In this document: positions 48,052-59,414 of the stretch, piece after piece
Layout of the letters: each line of letters begins with the position of its first letter
Position numbering within the stretch: position 1 is the first letter of the stretch
From: Macrocybe gigantea
Lineage: Eukaryota > Basidiomycota > Agaricomycetes > Agaricales > Callistosporiaceae
Assembly (NCBI GenBank): GCA_011319805.1
Contig: SJRY01000270.1
Span: 62,001-126,000 of the forward strand
Direction of reading: 5' to 3'
DNA: 64,000 nucleotides
Notes under the pieces: model-generated
The model's input: the letters and a program-made list of their open reading frames with translations, nothing else
Database searches by the model: none
Told to the model about the DNA's origin: nothing
Program-made: the position numbers and the translations under genes

Positions 48052-49724
48052 ATGCACACTCCAATAATCATGGCAAGTGCAGGACCGCTCCTCGTTTCTG
48101 AGGAACCAAAGCGATCGATTGAGGAGCCCAAAACGCCCGAGAGACCATCCCAGGCCCAACTCGGAAATCCATGGGTGGGCGCAGAACAGCCAATCAGGTA
48201 TACATCAGTCCTTCAAATGTGCAGGACATCTGTCGATTCAGTACCGTTTTCTGCACATCAGAACCATGACAGAGTATCCCAGCAATAGCCTGAAAATCGG
48301 CGAACGCCAGACCGGCAGACCGTACTGCAAGACAGAACATGATCTTGAACGGGAGAATTCGAGTTTACATTGGACCGTGAAAACGCTTAGGAACGAAGTA
48401 GTCGAGCTCAAGGAAGCTAAGAACATGGAAAGAATGTCAAGGCACCGGTGTCAAGCTGACCTCACGAATGCTCTTCAACGTATAGCTCAGCTAGAAGCAA
48501 GAAATATACAACTGACCGAGGCACTCGACGAATCCGAAATCAAGTTGCGCGATATCAAGTCCGCACTCTTAGAAACACGCACGTCGCTCGAAAATCGAAC
48601 GAAAGAGCTTCGAGACAACGAACACTTCCTAACGCAGGCGGATGCGCTATCGGGGGCCGAGCTTGTCTCCATAGTCGAGGCCTTGAATTCTGAAATTCTT
48701 CAGACAGCGGCATTCATCGCAGACTCTACAGAGTTTGCATCTCATGAAGATCGAAAGACACAGAGAGAAGCTGAGACGATGCGAGAGGCGCAGAGAGGCA
48801 TGGAGAACATACTGGGGAAAGATACTGTCAAAACGCTGTATTCGAGACGCCGAAGAAACCAACACGCTACGGACCCGACGCTGGTTCAGATCGCGCTGCA
48901 AATGTGTTTCGTTTCCTGCTGCAAAACCGTCGTCGCCTCTTGGACATTGGAACAAGCTTTTTCGGACAGGATATTGGAAGACGTTTACGCTCGCATCTGT
49001 GAAAAAGGTCAGCCCAAACGTAGTATATGATGATTTACTGATGTTTTGGAGTATAGAACGCCAAGTCGTCGCTGGTCGCTGGCGTTCTATGACCCGTGGC
49101 AATGCGCAAAGTCAGGAGCCGAATGCCATCATGATAGACTACATAATCAACATGGCAAGCAGTGTGCTGATTATTGCGGGATGTGCGAAGGAGAAAGGAT
49201 TTGCCCGACGGTTCCGCGACAAGATCACATTGATAGCCAATATGGCAATTCAGCTCAATACGGTTTTTGGACGGGAGATCACATCCGCGGAGATGCAGCT
49301 GCTTAGCTATGATCCTGACACGAGATTTGACCCGACCTTGATGGACGACACTTACGCAGATCCCAGACGAGCTCAAAGTCCCAAAGAAGTGAGAACAGAT
49401 AGGAAGAGGGAAGGCTCCAGAGTCGTGGCAGGCACAACCGATCTCGGGTTGCAAAGAGTCGTAATTAACTCGGGACGTGCACCCGAAGTACTTCTGAAAC
49501 CGAAAGTCGCTCTGAAATCTGCATTGAATGACAAGGTGAGTCTCCTACCCGTAACTTCCAAGCTGTTAGAGTTTGTGAGACAGATCCCAGAGTTTGAGGG
49601 AAATTTGAGCCTAGCTGTCATCATGGGCACCAGCCTGCTAGTGTTTCGCGTTTGTTGGAAATTGAAGGATACGATCCTGGCCTATAGGTTAGACATCGGT
49701 ATTCACTGTCATTGCCGAAGCTGA
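48052..49724 (+). CDS. Coiled-coil module (CCM) protein P3
   Basis: Exons 48052-48197, 48262-49007 and from 49057. Starts MHTPIIMASAGPLLVSEEPK; a second ATG at 48070 is possible. A short coiled coil (ERENSSLHWTVKTLRNEVVE, IAQLEARNIQLTEALDESEI) leads to the module: LSGAELVSIVEALNSEILQT, AAFIADSTEF, VQIALQMCFVSCCKTVVASW, intron, QVVAGRWRSMTRG, VLIIAGCAKEK, MAIQLNTVFGREITSAEM, TTDLGLQRVV, LLKPKVALKS. Past about 49530 the continuing open frame (to 49724) passes a GTGAGT donor and is probably intron or UTR, so the true end is uncertain. Most similar to P5. Confidence 0.8.
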
Positions 49725-50922
49725 AAACCAAGGAGTACGGTACAGTTTGATGCCGTTTTCCCTTTCTGTCAAAGACATTGTCGACGAATTCTGAGCGATG
49801 AAAGGGCTAGTGCGTCGTACGTCTGCTCTTCCGATTTTCATGTACGAAAATTTGTGTCAAGATATGAACGGAGATTATTTCATGTCAACTTTATTAGCGT
49901 CACTCGATTCCTGGAAAATATACGAACTTGTGGTTAGAGGTTCTGTATCATGTTATGGACAGGCTCACGTTGCACACCAACTGTATTTCGTCGGTGAGGA
50001 CAACGAGCGGTGGTGATCTCGGTTGACGATTCCTCGGTCGCGTATGTGGCGCTGAGCGTCGAAACGAAACGGCGCCGGAAGTCTGCAAGGAAGCGCAGTT
50101 CAGTGACGTATAGATAACCCACAGTCGTCTGATACACGTCTGAACTGGCAACGGACAAACGAAGGCCATTCGCAAATGCAGGGCACCTAACTCGGGACCA
50201 TGATTTTGATGCACGCGTATCGGCCTCTCGGAGTGTACCGCACTGTGTGTCCCAACAGGGCACAGACACGCCTTGGATAACACCGCTGTCGCGACAATAC
50301 AGCCAGTGATTGCAAAACCTCGCAGAAGTGCTCTGCGCCCGAAGGGTGCAGGGTGATCGAGAAAGACAGCTTCCGACCGGCATGGAGCAGGATAAGCGAG
50401 AAAAATGCTCATTACGCCCACGTACAAGGGATTTCGCTCGTGTCGATCATCGCCTGAACCAAACGATCTAGCCCGCCTTGAGAAATCAACAACGCCAACA
50501 GCCTTCAATCGTGTTTCGGGTGATCCGTGTTATACTCGTAGGTTTGTGCCAGCGCTGCAGTTCTGTTCGAAGCCCAAATGAAAGGTGACTGGAGACAGGC
50601 ACCGGCGTCAAAATTGTTCCTGGAAACGGGCAGTCGACCGCGATGCGATCTTCGTCCGATTTTCTTATCAGGCGCGATAGACGATGCCAGCAGGAGATGG
50701 ATGATGGATATCGTCCGAAGCATCCATCTCCACACCACCAACAGCCAGGCCGCAGAGCCTCAAACACGACAAAGCTACCCAGTTTTAATATGTAGGACAG
50801 TGACTCACACGAATCACACGAGGTGCCGCGCACGACTCAGGGTCCACACGTTTCATGCCTCATGCCGAGGCTCCCAAAAGTCCAAAACCGAATAATTTCA
50901 GACAAATTCAAGGATTTCGACA
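49725..50922. other. Intergenic region between P3 and P4
   Basis: 1.2 kb. Two minus-strand frames are worth noting but not called: one of about 155 codons from 50412 with a hydrophobic segment, and one of about 79 codons from about 50741 with a signal-peptide-like start (MLRTISIIHLLLASSIAPDK). Neither has family support. Confidence 0.35.
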
Positions 50923-52263
50923 ATGTCCCATGTAAGCTCATTATCTTCCTTCACATATGCGGGGATGGCTGGGCTGTCTATCGCGTCGCTCTTGGGTATC
51001 CTCAAGTTCTGGAAGTACCTCTTCCATTCGCGTGAGGATGAAGCCCGTAAGGACGCAGAGCTCTCCTCCCTTCGTCGATCATTAAGCATCACCGCGCAAG
51101 ACTCGAAAGCAAAAGACGAAGCCATGACGATACTCAAGAAGGAACTCGACGACGCGAAGAGCCGGTTGGAGGAAATAGAAAAGATGCTGGACCGTTCACA
51201 GAGCCTGAATCAGGTGCTAGGTGACCAGGTGAAAAAGTTGACGGAAGAAGCACAACGGTATAGGGAAGAGGTGCGAGAACTCAAATCGAAGCACGCCCAA
51301 GCCGTACAATCGTTGAAGGATCGCAGTTCCGAGCTGGAGCGGACCAACGCGCTATTGATGCCAGCTGACAAGCTGTCGGGCGAGGGCATAACCAGGATGC
51401 TGCATGAATTGAACGCAGAAATTCTTCGTACCGCCGCTGCGGTTGCGGAGTCCTTCGACTTCAGCGTAGCCGAGGAACCAGCCCAGGCGCTCAAGCAGGA
51501 AGGGTGGGACGACGTGTCGGAAGTATACGCGAGCACGATGGAAATCTTGGGCCCAAGGATGGTAGAAGTTTTGAGATCCTCGGATCACCACGAGGACTCG
51601 ACCTTGATCAAGATCGCGTTCCAGGCCGGCATGTCGGCGTACGCCCATTGGATCATCTCCTCTTGGTATTACGAGGATCCGGAGGAGGAACAATTGCTCC
51701 GAGAAATCTACGCCAGAGTAAGAGAAACAGGTGAGTCGGCGCTTACGCTCCCGCCATATGATGTTGTCATCGTGGTCATAGAAGATCAGCCTATCTCCGC
51801 GAGATGGCGCGCGTTGACACGGGCATACGTCCAACGGATGGCCGATCACGACCCCGATCTTGCCATATACTTCATCGACGCCTTTGTCAACATCCTAAAA
51901 ACGGTGGGAATCCGAACAGTATCGCATGAATCGATCGCGGAAAAGTTCGCGGATCGAATTAGTGATGTCGTAAAGCAGGCGCAGCAGCTCAAGAAAGCGG
52001 TTGGCGAAGACATCCTATCGTGCGATTTTGAAGTCATTAACACTCCGCAAGACTCGCCATTTGAAAACGCCACCATGGACAATGCATTGCCCGATGTCGC
52101 GGGCCAAGAAGATGAGCCTATTCTGTGCACGATAGACCTCGGGCTTATCTGCGTGAAGAAAGTGGCAGGAAAGATCGGGGAATGGGACGAGGAGCTGATT
52201 CTGAAGCCAAAGGTGATCCTACCATCTTCCGTCGAAGCAATGGTGGCGCAATCGAGTTCATAG
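50923..52263 (+). CDS. Coiled-coil module (CCM) protein P4, membrane-anchored
   Basis: Exons 50923-51730 and 51782-52263; the 51-nt intron keeps frame and has no stop, so retention would add 17 residues. 429 aa when spliced. Uniquely in the family it starts with a hydrophobic helix (YAGMAGLSIASLLGILKFW) followed by basic and charged residues, a predicted N-terminal membrane anchor. Coiled coil: LKKELDDAKSRLEEIEKMLD, VKKLTEEAQRYREEVRELKS. Module: LSGEGITRMLHELNAEILRT, AAAVAESFDF, IAFQAGMSAYAHWIISSWYY, intron, PISARWRALTRAY, VNILKTVGI, KKAVGEDILSCDF, LCTIDLGLICV, ILKPKVILPSS. No frameshifts. Confidence 0.87.
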   Translation: MSHVSSLSSFTYAGMAGLSIASLLGILKFWKYLFHSREDEARKDAELSSLRRSLSITAQDSKAKDEAMTILKKELDDAKSRLEEIEKMLDRSQSLNQVLGDQVKKLTEEAQRYREEVRELKSKHAQAVQSLKDRSSELERTNALLMPADKLSGEGITRMLHELNAEILRTAAAVAESFDFSVAEEPAQALKQEGWDDVSEVYASTMEILGPRMVEVLRSSDHHEDSTLIKIAFQAGMSAYAHWIISSWYYEDPEEEQLLREIYARVRETGESALTLPPYDVVIVVIEDQPISARWRALTRAYVQRMADHDPDLAIYFIDAFVNILKTVGIRTVSHESIAEKFADRISDVVKQAQQLKKAVGEDILSCDFEVINTPQDSPFENATMDNALPDVAGQEDEPILCTIDLGLICVKKVAGKIGEWDEELILKPKVILPSSVEAMVAQSSS

Positions 52264-52854
52264 TACGCGGCCCACTGCGGATGCCTGCAGCTCACTTTCG
52301 GCAATCAGCAGAGAGGACCAGCGCCCTTGACGCCTGTGACCTTTAGTTTATTGTTTCTGGATTATTAATGTGCAATACCTTTCCAATCCACGCGGCGACA
52401 TTGCCTCGATGCAGCAATATAAGCCTGGCGGGGAACGAAGCACTAGGGTGCTCCAATCATCAATGTAGGTAATGAATGTAGAAACCAGCGTGTGGGCTCA
52501 CTGTATCAATCCTTATTTCCTGCGGTGCAGGGATTGTGGAAGCGATCGATATAAAGCTGACAATTTGCTAAATAACAAACTAGACTCTTGCAATAATCAA
52601 TGAGGTTAAGGACTTGAAAGGGATTGACTGTGACGATTTGTCGATCACGCAAACCATCACATGTGCGCAAACTGCAAGTCACAAGACGCTCGCGTGACCC
52701 ATTGACCCTACGTGTACAACCTCAGCCTAGCAATTTCTTCCTGCCGCGTTGCATATTGTAGTCTGCGTTTTAGACGGGCATTCTTAACTAGTCGGGTAAG
52801 TACTCGAATCTACTGAAGACTTGCACCTCAGGTTGAATCTTTCCGTCCAGCTGT
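52264..52854. other. Intergenic region upstream of FunK1
   Basis: 590 bp. A TATAAA-like element occurs in GATATAAAGC near 52550 but is about 300 bp from the FunK1 start codon. No gene recognised. Confidence 0.4.
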
Positions 52855-55132
52855 ATGGGAGCGTGGGATCTATTTTCGGATGACGCTGAGCAGTTTCAGC
52901 AGTGTGAAGTGCAAACGATGCTGAAAGCTTTGCTGACGCGATGTCTGAAGGATGGAGAGCAGCGCGAGGCAGAGCTGCTTCTACAAGACTGTTTTGATGC
53001 CGTGAAGAAGGCGCTCCTTAGCAGCGGTGCTGCGTACAATGAACTCGTGAAAGATCTTGAGGCTTTGTGAGTTCGATTCTATTCTTTGAAAATTGAAAAC
53101 TGTCGAACACTGAATTGATACATTTATAGCACGCAAGCGTCACCCGACAAAGCAGAATACTCGCATTTTGTTAGCATCTGCAATCGCCTCCTCGAAATTT
53201 TACGCAAGATATCGGTCCGTGGTCTACGTGATCCATCTTCTCTAGACATAAAATTCTTTTGCAACATCACGGAAGGGACTACTAGCGACAATACTCAATT
53301 CTCACCAGCCATTGTCGTTGTCAGCTCAAAACATAACCCCTCGGGTTACATCGTTAGCATAGACAGTGATTTGTCTATCAGTGAGAAGGATGACGATAGT
53401 GACAGTGACACATGGGCACAGGACGACTCAACAAATGACTCAGTCAAGCCATCGTATGTCACGCTCACATGGGACAAGGTGCTATGCGCCGTGGAGGGTA
53501 AAATCAGCAGAAAATCCAATTTCTCACCGCTATCGCCGGACTATACTAATGCCATCAAGAAAATTTCTCCACAAGACTTCCGAAAAGCGCAGAAGGAGGC
53601 TAAGCAGGAGAGACGCACATGTAGGTTTTGTCGAGTCAGCATCACTTTTTTTTTTCTGACAGTAAGGCAGGGAGCGATGACAGCATGACCTCAACTGCAA
53701 GCGCATCAATGGCCTGGGGTCTACCAATGTTCCGGATTGCAAGCTATGCTACAGCACGTCATTCATCTTCTCCCGCTATCACACATACCGTCAATATGAT
53801 TTTCAACGGTAGAGTTTTATCTTTGCTCAGGTCATTAGTTTGTGGTTCATATATCTCACTTATAGGCCCGGTTATCCATTTATGGTACTACGACAGCGAA
53901 GGAACCATCCAGATGTATGGACTCGACATGATCCACAATCTGCCTTATTTCGGCATCCTACTTCTCGCCTTTCAACGATTTACCGAAGTGGAATGGGGTG
54001 TGATCACAGAGCTCCGTGACGCATTTTCCGACTCGTCCAAAGCGCTCACATTTCCCGTCACTGAATTCAACCAAGCGCCTATTGAGATCACGATCAATTC
54101 TGACACTCGATTCCGTACCTCTTATTCATTGCATGGTCGCCGGACCTTTGTATATGGCGCTCGGAAGAAATCTGATGAAGACGAAGGGAGGGACCTGGTT
54201 TTGAAGGCCTACTTTCCAGAGCGCGCTAGAGTCAGTGAAGCCGAGATCATTCAAGAGGCTACGAAATTGGAAGACAAAGAACCGGATATACGAAGCCATT
54301 TGCCAACCATCATCTGTCACATGGATTTTAATGATTTCGCGACAGACCGCATACGACATGATTTGAATTTGTCCACTGAAGATGGAGTGGAGAGCGCTCA
54401 ACTCCCACGCCTCATCGTGTTCGTCAAGTACGAAAAATTTGTGATGGCGTTTAAAAAGGGAACAGACGTCTTCGAGGCGGAATTTTGGAAGCTCTTCCGA
54501 TGTATGTTTGGTTTAGTCGCCCTCCTTTGCTACTTTGGATTCAGATTCTTACAGGTCATTACCGCCTTTGGCTACATGGAGTGGAACATTGTGATATAAG
54601 TCTTAGCAATCTGCTATGGGACCCTGTGGAGAACATTGGCAAGTTGAATGACTTTGACCTTGCACGTTTACGGGGCAGGTCTGTCAATATTGGCCATTCT
54701 CGAATGGGCACGATGGCCTTCATGGCGATTGATTTGCTTAGCGATGACGGTCTTTCAGGCCGGATTGCGAGGATGTACAGGCATGATGCAGAATCGTTCA
54801 TTTGGGTTCTGTTTTGGGTTCTTGCCAGGTATAATGGGACTGAGGAAGTCCACTCTCATTTCGACTCGTTTGATGCATCGTCGTACGAGCAGTGCTACAA
54901 GGAGAAGATCGCCTGCCTGCAATTTCGGAACCACATCGAATCTTATAATCCCAAGCTTTGGCGGTCCACTTGCAAAGTGCTGTTTGATCTGACGAGTCAA
55001 CACCTAGAGATGCAATTTCGAAGACAGCCCCCATCTAAACGGAAAGAAGACCCGAAGGAAGCGGTGGAGTGGTACAAAACACTATTTCCTCAGATGGCAG
55101 ATGCATTGGCGGATCTCAAGCTTATGTTGTAG
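52855..55132 (+). CDS. FunK1-type fungal protein kinase
   Basis: Fungal-specific kinase-like family expanded in mushroom-forming fungi. Exon 1 52855-53066 (MGAWDLFSDDAEQFQQCEV), exon 2 from 53130. The N-terminal region is helical, then an acidic stretch. The FunK1 core follows: WYYDSEGTIQMYGLDMI, RDLVLKAYFPERARV (candidate ATP Lys), EIIQEATKLEDK, LPTIICHMDF, CHYRLWLHGVEHCDISLSNL (catalytic loop HCDxSxxN), KLNDFDLARL (DFG replaced by DFD), MGTMAFMAIDLL, HDAESFIWVLFWV and the end MADALADLKLML. Introns include one after NMIFN and one after FRC. The 53672 junction is one base out of phase. The active site is plausible for catalysis, but FunK1 activity is largely untested. It sits at the symmetry centre of the cluster. 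Confidence 0.88.
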
Positions 55133-56773
55133 ATCTTGTTGTGTCTAAACCAGTAATCTTCTCCTAGTAGCATCGAAGAGTATCACACAAAGTCAGTTTG
55201 GACAATATCGACGAGGAAAAGAAGGATTTTCATTTGGAATGTTGGCGAGATGACTGGAAAACGAGAAGACCAGTTTTCGGAATGGGCATGTGGAAGCAGC
55301 TTGAATGGCTGATGTAATCACCGCTGAGGCGGAAGCATTACAACTCTGCAAGCGACTGACAGCGTTACCACGACTGTATTTTATCTCTTCTGCCTGATCT
55401 AGCGGCATAATGGCGATTACTGCCAGGAGGCAGTCTTCGGCGACTTCGTTGTCGAAGTACGTGTGCGACAGTTTTGTCATGATCACACCCTATTGCTATA
55501 CTTAGGTACTATCTCATCATTATTTCGTCACTCTATAATTTTCCTCCTGTAGTAATTCTATGACGCATTCCTCCTTTATTTCTCTCCTAAAAACTATTAT
55601 GTATAAAAACTGCTTGTAATTAGACTTGGAACCTCGTCGAATCAACGTGTATTCTTCCTCTTGAACATCTCGAATCCTGCCTCGCTCGTCTCCTTGCCTT
55701 GTTCTTTTGCCATTGTTTGGCGAAACTCTGTCTTTGTTTGGGTCAAGTCACGCCTTGACCCTCACAAGTTTGCCCATCTTACAGGACCAAAGTTTGGACT
55801 TTGGCAACGCATTTTTGGGGTTGGGCGAGTGGCAGCATAAAAATGTCGTTTGTGTGCATGCGGGGCGCTGCAAGGATGATGGAGGGGCCGAAAAACTATT
55901 GGAAAGAGAGGTCAGTCTGCCCGCAGTTCGCCAATTCCGACCGATCTTGCAAAATTCACACTGGGAAAGGTCGAAGTTGGGCGCGTTTGAGTGCTTGTTT
56001 TGAATCGCTTCTTGGATAGTATTTACCAAGCGGTTGGAGACACGCTGGGCCTTGTTCTTCGTTTGCTGTGACCAGGCTGTTACTGACCTTGGTCAGGCAT
56101 CGGCGTATAGAGGTGGTTGTGGACCATGCCAACACTTGACCATCTGCTTATGTAACGTACTCTATCATTCCAAGTTGCTATCACAATACCGCCGCGACTG
56201 TACAAGCTACTTAAGAGCTATGTCAGTAAAGCCATAACCTACGTGTGGTGTTAGGCGGGCTTCCTCTATTTATTACACTGTATTTAATTTATGATGATAT
56301 CCTTTATGCCGACAGGCTTTTTTTTTCTGAAGAAGTCTTCGAAATTCGATCCAGACTCAGAATCATCACATCCCCCCATGACACTGCGGAATCTTCATTA
56401 GGCGATCGACTGTACTAGCGGTTTGGATGAGTGAATACCTATCCCACGTACGTTTCTGGTCATCACGTCTGAGCCTCAGCTAATTCTCACTTATTCCAAA
56501 AGTTTCCTATCTTCAATGTCAGGCGCGTTTGCGCCGCTCTACTTTGCCTACGAGATCCAGAGTGTGTTCTGCTCCTCTGGTATAATGCCTCGCCTGTGGG
56601 GCTCATGCTGCGGAGAGGCCACGACGCAGCCTTCTCGGGCGTTTAGTGAACACTTGACACTTTCCACACCTTCACACGCAAGACTCATTGACAACGTGTA
56701 ATCCGCGAGGCCCATTTCAGAACAGACAAAAACCCAAACTGTAGGTCTTTGAATCGTACTCGCCTTTCCCGCA
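55133..56773. other. Intergenic region, 1.6 kb
   Basis: No gene that I can support. A 97-codon minus-strand frame (55193-55486) has a fairly even composition but no family pattern. The T run near 56320 is not part of a gene I can see. Confidence 0.4.
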
Positions 56774-59259
56774 ATGCTACAACGACAGCCCTATAGCGGA
56801 ACCAAACGCAAACTCGTACTTGCTTTTGACATCGGCACAACTTTCAGTGCGATATCATACAGGTAATTCCGCTAGCGGAATCATATGAGCCTTATGTTTT
56901 CCTGAAAGACCTGCGTTAGCATTCTTGATCCAGGAGTCGTTCCAACTATTCAACGTGTGACAAGGTACTTGTATCACTTCTGCAGATTGCACCGCTTTTG
57001 CAACGTCATTTTGCATCAGGTTCCCAGCTCAGGAACGCGTCGGAGGTGACGCAAAGATCCCGACGGTGATCTATTACGACCATAATGGACAAGCTCGTGC
57101 GTTCGGGGCCGAAGCTATGCATGAAAGTCTGCTAGATATTGTAGAGGATGAAGGATGGACGAAGGCTGAATGGTAAACTACCGTTTTCTCTTCGTTCCGA
57201 TGTTATCACAGCACTAATGGCACGTAGGTTCAAGATACATATGCGGCCCAAGTTTCTTGGAGAAGCAAATGTTACAGAGAAAATCCCGCCTCTACCCCCG
57301 AACAAATCCGTCATCGATATTTTCGCAGACTTTATGCGGTACCTTCGCCAATGTGCCAAGACCTACATCTTGGAAAGTCACGCAACGGGGGAAGACATAT
57401 GGCGAAGCGCCGAGGATTCCATCGAGTACGTTCTGACACATCCAAATGGCTGGGAAGGTGCCCAGCAGGGCAAGATGCGCATGGCTGCCGTCTCAGCTGG
57501 CCTTGTTCCTGACACGGATGACGGCCATTCTCGGATACACTTCGTTACAGAAGGAGAAGCCAGTTTGCACTTCTGCACGCAAAATGTGCTTACTTCAGGA
57601 GCATTCCAGGTACGTGGAGCCTATATATTGCCTTTGTCACGTCGACAACGCATAATTACATTGCAGAAAGACGATGGCATCTTGATTATCGATGCCGGTG
57701 GGGGAACCGTCGATTTTAGCATGTACGAAAAGTCCGAAAGTTCGACTTCCTCAAGCCCGACATTCGAGGAGATCGTACCAGCTCAGTGTAATATACTCAT
57801 TAACAAGTCTTATCATCGTCATTGGTTTTGAATCTATCATAGGTCACTTCCAGGGCTCCATATTCGTGACGAGGCGTGCACAAGCATTCTTAGAAGGTCT
57901 TTATTTTCACTAATCTGAATGCATTTTTTTTCAACGGATACCTGGTAGAATACCTCCAGGGTTCGCGGTTCCTCGGCGACGTACCCACAATGACGGAATA
58001 TTTTGACAAGAACACAAAATTGCAATTTCGTAGTCGTACAGACCCTCAATACATCAAGTTCGGTAGCATGCGTGACCGCGATCCAAACTATAACATCCGG
58101 TCTGGTCAAATCAAACTTGACGGGTATGCCTTAATTACGTGAAAAGGATGGTAACTCACCATTCTACTAGCTCTGACGTTGTGACATTCTTTCAACCTGC
58201 TGTCAGCTCCATTGTTAAGGTCTCTACGGAGTTGAATAATTCTTCAGAAAAGCACGTAAAGGTATTTTTTTCATATGCATCGATAACCACTCAGTTTGCT
58301 AAATATGCTTTAGCATGCGTTCCTTGTTGGAGGATTTGCTGCCAATGAGTGGTTGTTTCAAACGTTGAAAGATTCCTTAGAAATCTCAGGCATTCACGTT
58401 TGTCGCCCCGATAGCCACAGGTAAGATTGATAGATGCAAAAGTGTCGTATCCTTGTCCAACGCATTCCCCAGCAACAAAGCGGTACCGGATGGGCCATAT
58501 CATTCTACATAGACCAGCTGGTCATCTCTAGGGTCGCAAAGTACTCTTACGGCGTACATGTCAATCGGCTGTATGATGACAACGATCCTGCACATCAGCA
58601 ACGGAGTCACATGACATACACTGGTATAGATGGAGAGACGTGGGTTACAGGCTGTTTCGCTGTTCTGCTTCCAAAGGCTAGAACTTCAACCACTGTCTTC
58701 CGCTTACGGGCTGAGGGCTGAGGGCGGTTGTTGCAGAACACTAGAGTCTCCAGAACGGAAGAATTCAGGAAACACCTAGTATGCACGGAACGTTCCCGAC
58801 ATGCCCTTATGAGCCAAGTTCAACCAATATCGTATTATCGCGGTTCAGCAGAAGCAGTGGCCTGGACAGACACTGAACCTGGTACGTCATGTTTGAATAG
58901 ACATCTTACGTCGACGTCACATTTTTTTTATCAGACATGTTCTCGAACTTATGCGACATACGTGCTGACGTTTCAAAAATATGTACAAGGAAGGCATTGC
59001 CGGCGTCTCTCAACCACAAGGGCGAACATTACTTCAGGATATCTTACGATATTGTTTTGTCCTTCGGCTTGACGGAATTGAAGGCTCAGTTCGCGTGGAA
59101 AGAGAATGTATGTTTGTTTAGCTAACGATATTCTATCTATCATTCTCATTCACATGCAGGGCGTGGAGAAACGGTATATTGCATTTCTTGCATCCGCCGC
59201 AACAACTACGCTGACCCACCCATAGTGGCCCTGTTTCCATAGTTTATGGTGATGAATAG
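56774..59259 (+). CDS. HSPA12-like Hsp70 ATPase, paralogue C
   Basis: Start MLQRQPYSGTKRKLVLAF; phosphate-1 FDIGTTFSAISY, RVGGDAKIPTVIYYDHNG, PPLPPNKSVIDIFADFMRYL, NGWEGAQQGKMRMAAVSAGL, FVTEGEASLHFC, phosphate-2 ILIIDAGGGTVDFSMYEK, CHFQGSIFVTRRA, EYLQGSRFLGDVPTMTEYF, IKFGSMRDRDPNYNIRSGQ, adenosine motif AFLVGGFAANEWLF, FYIDQLVISRVAKYSYGVH, YYRGSAEAVAWTD and C-terminal IVLSFGLTELKAQFAW with EKRGPVSIVYGDE. Exon boundaries match paralogue B. One G seems missing near 58493. One intron starts with GC (58677). The ATP-site residues are intact. It is tail to tail with P5, 155 bp apart. Confidence 0.88.
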
Positions 59260-59414
59260 TGTATGGTTTCCCCAGCGAACATTAGGTGTTATGTGCTTAT
59301 GCCGCTTCTGATGTAAAGAAAAGATCCGTTAAAAGGACTATGCAAACGTGAGATAGATGATAACAATTGTAGAGCTACAGTGATATTCGCATGTCACGAT
59401 ATCGGAACGGAAAT

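Noticed and set aside
49948..50508. Minus-strand frame of about 155 codons from ATG 50412 with one hydrophobic segment
   Set aside because: No family resemblance or splice logic; two overlapping frames are equally open, so chance is likely.
50505..50741. Possible small secreted protein on the minus strand
   Set aside because: Signal-peptide-like start, but short and with no second line of evidence; kept only as a note under the spacer.
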